Both the position numbers and the translations under genes were made by a program. From positions 1 to 41,577 of the forward strand of contig JAKBBK010000022.1 of NCBI GenBank assembly GCA_021808525.1: DNA of 41,577 bases, in the 5' to 3' direction. Shown one piece after another: positions 37,225-41,577 of this stretch. Numbering within the stretch: the first letter of the stretch is position 1; every line of letters starts with the position of its first letter. A model generated the notes under the pieces. It made no database searches. It was not told the origin of the DNA and saw only the letters and a list, made by a program, of their open reading frames with translations. This DNA is from Pseudomonadota bacterium (GTDB lineage Bacteria; Pseudomonadota; Gammaproteobacteria; Burkholderiales; Burkholderiaceae_C).

Positions 37225-38217
37225 ATGTCTGAACGCACACCCGCCTCGAAGCCCGGCCGCCGCGGCCGCCATGCCGCGCGCGTGCTCGCACTGGTCCTGG
37301 GCGCCGGGCTGCTGCTGAGCAGCCTGGACGCCGCCGCCGCGCGCCTGGGCGGCGGGCGCGCCAGCGGCCTGTACCGGCCCAACGTCACGCGCAACGCACC
37401 GGTGCGCCCCGCCGACAGCGCCACCCGCAACGCGACCGGCACGCAGACCGGCGCGCAGGCGGCGGCGCGCGGCAACGCCGCGGCCCCCGCCGCCGGCACG
37501 GCCCCGCGGCGCAATTCCTGGCTGGGCCCGCTGGCCGGCCTGGCCGCCGGCCTCGGCCTGGGCGCACTGCTGTCGCACTTCGGGCTGGCGCCCGCGCTGG
37601 GTTCCTGGCTGATGGTGCTGCTGCTGGCCCTGGGCGGCTTCGCGCTGCTGCGCATGTTCCTGAACGCCAACCGCGCGCGCGGCGTGCCGGCGGGCGGCGC
37701 ACCGTGGGCAGCCGCTCCGGGCGCTTCGGGAGCTTCGTCCGCTTCGTCCGCTTCGTCCGCTTCGTCCGCTTCGGCTGCCTCGCCATCCCCTGGCGCGGCG
37801 GCCTACGCGGGCCCGGCCACGGCCGGCGCCGGCGCCGCAAGGCAGGCGGGCTTCGACCCCGAGGCCTTCGTCGAGCGCGCGCGCGAGCTGTTCCTGCGCC
37901 TGCAGAAGGCCAACGACCAGGGCGACCTGCACACCCTGCGCGACGCCAGCACCCCGGAGCTGTTCGAACAATTTCGCCGGGACTTGATCCGGCTCGGGGA
38001 TGGAGCGCGCGGCACCGAGGTGCTGAGCCTGCAGGCCCATATGCTGGAGCATGTCGAACACCCGCTTGCCGAGCTGGTCAGCGTGCGCTTTTCCGGGCTG
38101 TTGCGCGACAGAGCCGAGGCCGATGAAGCCGACTCCTTCGACGAGGTCTGGCATTTCACGCGCCCCAGCGACCGCAGCACCGGCTGGCTGCTCGCGGGCA
38201 TCCAGCCCACGGCCTGA
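37225..38217 (+). CDS. Tim44-like domain membrane protein
   Basis: A 330-residue protein. A hydrophobic segment near residue 20-35 (ARVLALVLGAGLLLSSLDAAAA) could be a signal or anchor. Then come a Gly/Ala/Arg-rich low-complexity part, a membrane segment near residues 115-150 (LSHFGLAPALGSWLMVLLLALGGFALL), a Ser-Ala repeat linker and a C-terminal Tim44-like domain (FDPEAFVERARELFLRLQKA to DEVWHFTRPSDRSTGWLLAGIQ, about 205-328). Bacterial Tim44-like proteins are membrane-associated with unknown role. The ATG at 37225 is chosen because sequence upstream is operator-like. It is followed by htpX 46 bases later. Confidence 0.88.
   Translation: MSERTPASKPGRRGRHAARVLALVLGAGLLLSSLDAAAARLGGGRASGLYRPNVTRNAPVRPADSATRNATGTQTGAQAAARGNAAAPAAGTAPRRNSWLGPLAGLAAGLGLGALLSHFGLAPALGSWLMVLLLALGGFALLRMFLNANRARGVPAGGAPWAAAPGASGASSASSASSASSASAASPSPGAAAYAGPATAGAGAARQAGFDPEAFVERARELFLRLQKANDQGDLHTLRDASTPELFEQFRRDLIRLGDGARGTEVLSLQAHMLEHVEHPLAELVSVRFSGLLRDRAEADEADSFDEVWHFTRPSDRSTGWLLAGIQPTA
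37732..37767 (+). repeat. Four tandem 9-base units encoding Ala-Ser-Ser repeats
   Basis: GCTTCGTCC is repeated four times without change, followed by an imperfect fifth copy (GCTTCGGCT). It encodes (ASS)n in the flexible linker of the Tim44-like protein. Perfect copies suggest recent slippage, and copy-number changes would keep the frame. Confidence 0.9.
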
Positions 38218-38263
38218 GCCGGGGCCTGCCCGGTTCCCGTACGCCTTCGCCTGAAAGCCGACC

Positions 38264-39145
38264 ATGAAGCGCATCCTGCTGTTCCTCGCCACCAACCTCG
38301 CGGTACTCGTCGTGCTCGGCGTGGTCACACGCCTGCTGGGGCTGGACCGCTTCCTGGGCGCCTACGGCCTGAACCTGCCGGCGCTGCTGGGCTTCGCCGC
38401 GGTCATCGGCTTCGGCGGCGCCTTCGTCTCGCTGCTGATGTCCAAGACCATCGCCAAGTTCAGCACCGGCGCGCAGGTCATCGAGCAGCCGCGCGACCAG
38501 GCCGAGGCCTGGCTGCTCGACACCGTGTCGCGCCTGGCGGCGAACGCGGGCATCGGCATGCCCGAAGTGGCCGTCTACGAGGGCGAACCCAATGCCTTCG
38601 CCACCGGCGCGCGCCGCGACCACGCGCTGGTGGCCGTGTCCACGGGCCTGCTGCAGACCATGTCGCGCGAACAGGCCGCCGCGGTGCTGGGCCACGAGAT
38701 CAGCCACGTCGCCAACGGCGACATGGTCACGCTGACCCTGATCCAGGGCGTGGTCAACACCTTCGTCGTGTTCCTGTCGCGGGTGGTGGGCTTCCTGGTC
38801 GACTCGGCGCTGCGCCGCGGCGAGGCCGAGGATCGCGGCCCCGGCATGGGCTATTTCGTGACCACGCTGGTGTGCGACATCCTGTTCGGGGTGCTGGCCA
38901 GCATGATCGTCGCCTGGTTCTCGCGCCAGCGCGAGTTCCGCGCCGACGCCGGCTCGGCTCGCCTGCTCGGCAGCCCCCAGCCCATGATCAGCGCCTTGCG
39001 CCGCCTGGGCGAAATGCAGCCCGGAGGGCTGCCGCGCAACCTGGCCACCGCCGGCATCACGGATCGGCCGGCGTGGATGGAGCTGTTCGCCAGCCACCCG
39101 CCGCTGGAGCAGCGCATCGCGGCCCTGCAGGGCGGGCGCGGCTGA
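38264..39145 (+). CDS. htpX: Membrane metalloprotease HtpX
   Basis: A 293-residue M48-family zinc protease of the inner membrane. Two N-terminal membrane helices are followed by [20 protein letters not shown], the zinc motif HEISH at 144-148 (third ligand Glu in [17 protein letters not shown]) and two further hydrophobic segments around residues 155-225. HtpX degrades misfolded membrane proteins, complementing FtsH, and is usually envelope-stress induced. The protein ends in [14 protein letters not shown], the family's conserved C-terminus. It lies between the Tim44-like gene and the AI-2E-family transporter gene. Confidence 0.96.
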   Translation: MKRILLFLATNLAVLVVLGVVTRLLGLDRFLGAYGLNLPALLGFAAVIGFGGAFVSLLMSKTIAKFSTGAQVIEQPRDQAEAWLLDTVSRLAANAGIGMPEVAVYEGEPNAFATGARRDHALVAVSTGLLQTMSREQAAAVLGHEISHVANGDMVTLTLIQGVVNTFVVFLSRVVGFLVDSALRRGEAEDRGPGMGYFVTTLVCDILFGVLASMIVAWFSRQREFRADAGSARLLGSPQPMISALRRLGEMQPGGLPRNLATAGITDRPAWMELFASHPPLEQRIAALQGGRG

Positions 39146-39173
39146 GTTCCACGCCTGCGCGCAGGCCCGGAGC

Positions 39174-40265
39174 ATGACGGCCCCGCTGTCCCAGCTGGCG
39201 CTTCGCCGCGTCACGCTGGGCCTGCTGTTGCTCCTGCTCCTGGGCCTGGCCTACCTGGTGCTTCGGCCCTTCCTGGCCGCGATGGCCTGGGCCGTGATCC
39301 TGGGCCTGGGGACCTGGCCCCTGTTCCAACGCCTGCGGGCGCGACTGGCGCGACACCCCGTGCTGGCGGCCCTGCTCATGACCCTGGTGGTGGCACTGGC
39401 GTTCGTGCTGCCCGCGCTGTGGCTTGGAGTCCTGCTGCGCGACGAGCTGGTGCGCGCCGTTGCCGAGGCCGGAGCGCGCCTGTCGGAGGGCGCGCTGCGC
39501 CTGCCGGATGCGCTGGCGCGCCTGCCCTTGCTCGGCGGCATGCTGCAGGATCTGCTGCGCGATCTGTCGAGCGCCCAGTTCGCCAGCCGCTTGCGCAGCG
39601 CGCCGTGGAGCGCGCAGGCCGCCGAACAGGCCTTCGCGCTGCTGGGCGGAGCCGGTCGCAACGCGGCCAAGTTCGGCTTCGCGCTGCTCACCCTGTTCTT
39701 CGTGTACCGCGACGGCGAGCGCGGCCTGCGCCAGCTCCAGGCGGTGTCCCGACATCTGCTGGGCCCGCGCGTGGATGCCTACCTGCAGGCGGCCGCCGAA
39801 ATGACCCGCGCGGTGCTGTGGGGCCTGCTCGCCACCGCCCTGGTCCAGGGGGTGTTCGCCGGAGTGGGCTACTGGTGGGTCGGACTGGCCGCGCCCGTGC
39901 TGCTGGCAGCGGTCACCGCGCTGTTCGCGCTGGCGCCCTTCGGCACCCCGCTGGTGTGGGTGCCCGCGGCCCTCTGGCTGCTGCTGCAGGGGCGCATCGG
40001 GGCGGGGGTCGGCTTGTTGCTGTGGGGGCTGCTGGTGGTCAGCTGGGTGGACAACCTGGTGCGCCCGCTGGTCATCAGCGGCAGCACCCGCGTGCCCTTC
40101 GTGCTGGTGATCTTCGGCGTGCTGGGAGGCCTGGCCGCCTTCGGCCTGGTGGGCATGTTCCTCGGCCCGGTGGTGCTGGCGGTGCTGCTGGCGGTGTGGC
40201 GGGAATGGCTGGAGGACTCACGACTGGAGACGGCCGCCGGGCTGCGCGCTCCTGAGCGTGACTAG
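39174..40265 (+). CDS. AI-2E-family (YdiK/PerM-like) membrane protein
   Basis: A 363-residue protein with about seven to eight helices: VTLGLLLLLLLGLAYLVLRP and the MAWAVILGLGTWPLF helix at the start, a central amphipathic region, and LFALAPFGTPLVWVPAALWLL then WVDNLVRPLVISGSTRVPF with FGLVGMFLGPVVLAVLLA at the end. These are signature parts of the AI-2E transporter family, whose members move small molecules or act as Na+(Li+)/H+ antiporters. The substrate is not known here. Its last 48 bases overlap the convergent yaeQ. Confidence 0.9.
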   Translation: MTAPLSQLALRRVTLGLLLLLLLGLAYLVLRPFLAAMAWAVILGLGTWPLFQRLRARLARHPVLAALLMTLVVALAFVLPALWLGVLLRDELVRAVAEAGARLSEGALRLPDALARLPLLGGMLQDLLRDLSSAQFASRLRSAPWSAQAAEQAFALLGGAGRNAAKFGFALLTLFFVYRDGERGLRQLQAVSRHLLGPRVDAYLQAAAEMTRAVLWGLLATALVQGVFAGVGYWWVGLAAPVLLAAVTALFALAPFGTPLVWVPAALWLLLQGRIGAGVGLLLWGLLVVSWVDNLVRPLVISGSTRVPFVLVIFGVLGGLAAFGLVGMFLGPVVLAVLLAVWREWLEDSRLETAAGLRAPERD

Positions 40266-40781
40266 CTCGACCTCGACCGCCGCGGCATCGCTGCTCAGGG
40301 ACACGGCCCCGTCCTGCACCAGGCATTGCAGGCGCATGGAACGCTCGGCCAGGCCCGCCAGGGCCTGGGCCGTCTCGGCAGGCATGCGCAGGACCGTCAG
40401 GTTGCGCAGGCGCGCGAGCCTGGATTCGATCTGCTTCCACCAGATGTCGCAGCTGCTGGCGTAGCAAAGCACCACCACCTGCGCGGCGCGCCCGCAGGCC
40501 TTGCGCAGGCGTACCTCGTCGGGCTGGCCGATGTCGATCCACAGCTGGATTTCACCGGTCATGTCCTTCACCCAGACCGCCGGCTCCTCCACGTCCGACA
40601 GGCCCTTGCCCAGGGCAATGCCCTCCTGCGCATGCAGCGCGTACATCAGCAGCCGAGCCATCATGCGCTCGTCGGTCTCGGAGGGATGCCGCGCGATGGT
40701 CAGCGACAGGTCGGCATAGTGGTTGCGATCCATGTCGGCCAGTTGCACCTCGGCCTTGTGGATGGTTGCCTTCAATGCCAT
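40218..40781 (-). CDS. yaeQ: YaeQ family protein
   Basis: A 187-residue protein matching YaeQ along its length: ALKATIHKAEVQLADMDRNH at the start, LTIARHPSETDERMMARLLMY, EEPAVWVKDMTGEIQLWIDIGQP and IWWKQIESRLARLRNLTVLR. YaeQ has a restriction-endonuclease-like (PD-(D/E)XK) fold; the role in the cell is unknown. The E-x-x-x-D-x-T-G-E-I-x-L-W-I-D-I-G motif contains the fold's acidic residues. The ATG at 40781 begins the conserved sequence; reading further upstream would run into an unrelated frame overlapping the livF gene. Confidence 0.95.
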   Translation of the reverse strand: MALKATIHKAEVQLADMDRNHYADLSLTIARHPSETDERMMARLLMYALHAQEGIALGKGLSDVEEPAVWVKDMTGEIQLWIDIGQPDEVRLRKACGRAAQVVVLCYASSCDIWWKQIESRLARLRNLTVLRMPAETAQALAGLAERSMRLQCLVQDGAVSLSSDAAAVEVELVTLRSAQPGGRLQS

Positions 40782-40816
40782 GCCTGCTCCCCTGGGATGT
40801 GGTTGGACGAAAGTCC

Positions 40817-41563
40817 CTATTCTCCCAGGTAGGCGGCGCGCACGCGCGGGTCGTCGAGCAGGGTGGAGGCCTCGCCGCCCATGGTCATGGTGCCCGAGTC
40901 CAGCACGTAGCCGCGCTGCGCCAGCTCCAGCGCCCGCTTGGCGTTCTGCTCCACCAGCAGGATGGTCACCCCCTGGCGGGCGATGTCCGAGACCACCTCG
41001 AAGATCTTGTCCACCATGATCGGCGACAGTCCCATCGAGGGCTCGTCCAGCAGCAGCATGCGCGGGCGGCACATCATCGCCCGCCCCATCGCCAGCATCT
41101 GCTGTTCCCCGCCCGACATCGTGCCCGCCAGCTGCCCGCGCCGCTCCTTCAGGCGCGGGAAGATGGAAAACACCCGGTCGATGTCGTCCTGCACCCCCTG
41201 CTTGTCGCCTCGGGTGTACGAGCCCATCAGCAGGTTCTCGTCGATGGTCATGCGCGTGAAGGTGCCCCGCCCCTCCGGCACCATCGCCAGCCCCATGCGC
41301 ACCAGCGCATGCGCCGGCTTGCCCCGGATGGACTGCCCGTCGAACACGATGTCCCCGTCGGCCATCGGCTGCAGCCCCGTGATGGCCTTCAGCGTGGTCG
41401 TCTTGCCCGCCCCGTTGGCCCCGATCAGGCTGACCAGCTCGCCGGCGCGAACCTCGAAGTCGATGCCCTTGACGGCCATGATGCCGCCATAGGCCACCCG
41501 CAATCCCTTGATGCTCAGCAACGGCTGTCCTGCCGACTTGTCTTGCTGGTCTTTTTCAGGCAT
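40817..41563 (-). CDS. livF: Branched-chain amino-acid-type ABC transporter ATPase LivF
   Basis: A 248-residue ABC ATPase. Walker A is SLIGANGAGKTTTLKAITGL, the Q-loop region has GLAMVPEGRGTFTRMTIDENLLMGSY, the signature is TMSGGEQQMLAMGRAMM, Walker B is MLLLDEPSMGLSP, and the H-loop counterpart is VTILLVEQNAKRAL. The VPEGRxxFxxMTVxENL pattern and the GGEQQML signature are typical of LivF, one of two ATPases in high-affinity leucine/isoleucine/valine or related uptake systems. The remaining components (LivG, LivM, LivH, binding protein) should lie to the right, upstream on this strand, beyond the window edge. GGAGGA-type bases precede the ATG. Confidence 0.95.
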   Translation of the reverse strand: MPEKDQQDKSAGQPLLSIKGLRVAYGGIMAVKGIDFEVRAGELVSLIGANGAGKTTTLKAITGLQPMADGDIVFDGQSIRGKPAHALVRMGLAMVPEGRGTFTRMTIDENLLMGSYTRGDKQGVQDDIDRVFSIFPRLKERRGQLAGTMSGGEQQMLAMGRAMMCRPRMLLLDEPSMGLSPIMVDKIFEVVSDIARQGVTILLVEQNAKRALELAQRGYVLDSGTMTMGGEASTLLDDPRVRAAYLGE

Positions 41564-41577
41564 GTGCCGCTCCTCCA

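Overview
The window reads as chromosome of a high-GC betaproteobacterium, most like Burkholderiales. This rests on codon use and gene content (ACR3/ArsC/ArsI arsenic operon, a MerR-DUF3429-photolyase light locus, EgtB/EgtD, YaeQ, NhaR-like LysR, LivF); no rRNA or tRNA gene is present to fix the taxonomy. Genes are packed tightly with many 4-base ATGA overlaps. All four clear tail-to-tail gene pairs overlap at their 3' ends.

Region 1 (1-5857) is the most unusual part. It is a six-gene, one-direction operon for phosphonate metabolism: PEP mutase (3' end only), phosphonopyruvate decarboxylase, an unassigned P-loop NTPase, a TauE/SafE-type membrane protein, a phosphonoacetaldehyde dehydrogenase-like enzyme and a complete aspartate carbamoyltransferase (ATCase) paralogue. 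The predicted route is PEP -> phosphonopyruvate -> phosphonoacetaldehyde -> phosphonoacetate. Phosphonoacetate is one half of N-phosphonoacetyl-L-aspartate (PALA), the classical synthetic bisubstrate inhibitor of ATCase. I therefore infer an antimetabolite pathway with a resistant target copy or a carbamoylating tailoring step; this is a hypothesis. The decarboxylase gene has an in-frame TAG near its natural start, so the cluster may be damaged.

Region 2 (5858-7575) looks like accessory DNA. It holds a gene-poor stretch with repeated ACACTTTGTT motifs in both orientations, a possible short coding remnant and a ParE-type toxin with its antitoxin-like partner.

Region 3 (7576-9939) has a DODA-type LigB dioxygenase, a secreted papain-fold-like protein, and a TMEM165/GDT1-type manganese exporter behind a recognisable yybP-ykoY riboswitch.

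Region 4 (9985-15227) is an arsenic resistance locus: arsR, arsC, acr3, an arsI with a repetitive cysteine-pair tail, a SigZ-like sigma factor, an ArsP-like permease, a small thioredoxin-fold protein and a GlcG/HbpS-family protein. Together these cover inorganic arsenate/arsenite and probably trivalent organoarsenicals.

Region 5 (15390-19744) carries OsmC-like, disulfide oxidoreductase, tartrate/malate dehydrogenase-family and MFS genes. Region 6 (19683-25950) is a light/DNA-repair locus: MerR regulator and DUF3429 protein on one strand, and three photolyase/cryptochrome genes on the other. Region 7 (25894-31978) has a LysE exporter divergent from a MocR regulator, a DsbG-like protein, EgtB-EgtD (ergothioneine synthesis) and an SDR. 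Region 8 (32076-32465) is a scar of two broken genes. Region 9 (32498-41577) has ion transport and membrane maintenance genes (CaCA antiporter, P-type ATPase, NhaR-like regulator, Tim44-like protein, HtpX, AI-2E-family transporter), then YaeQ and LivF.
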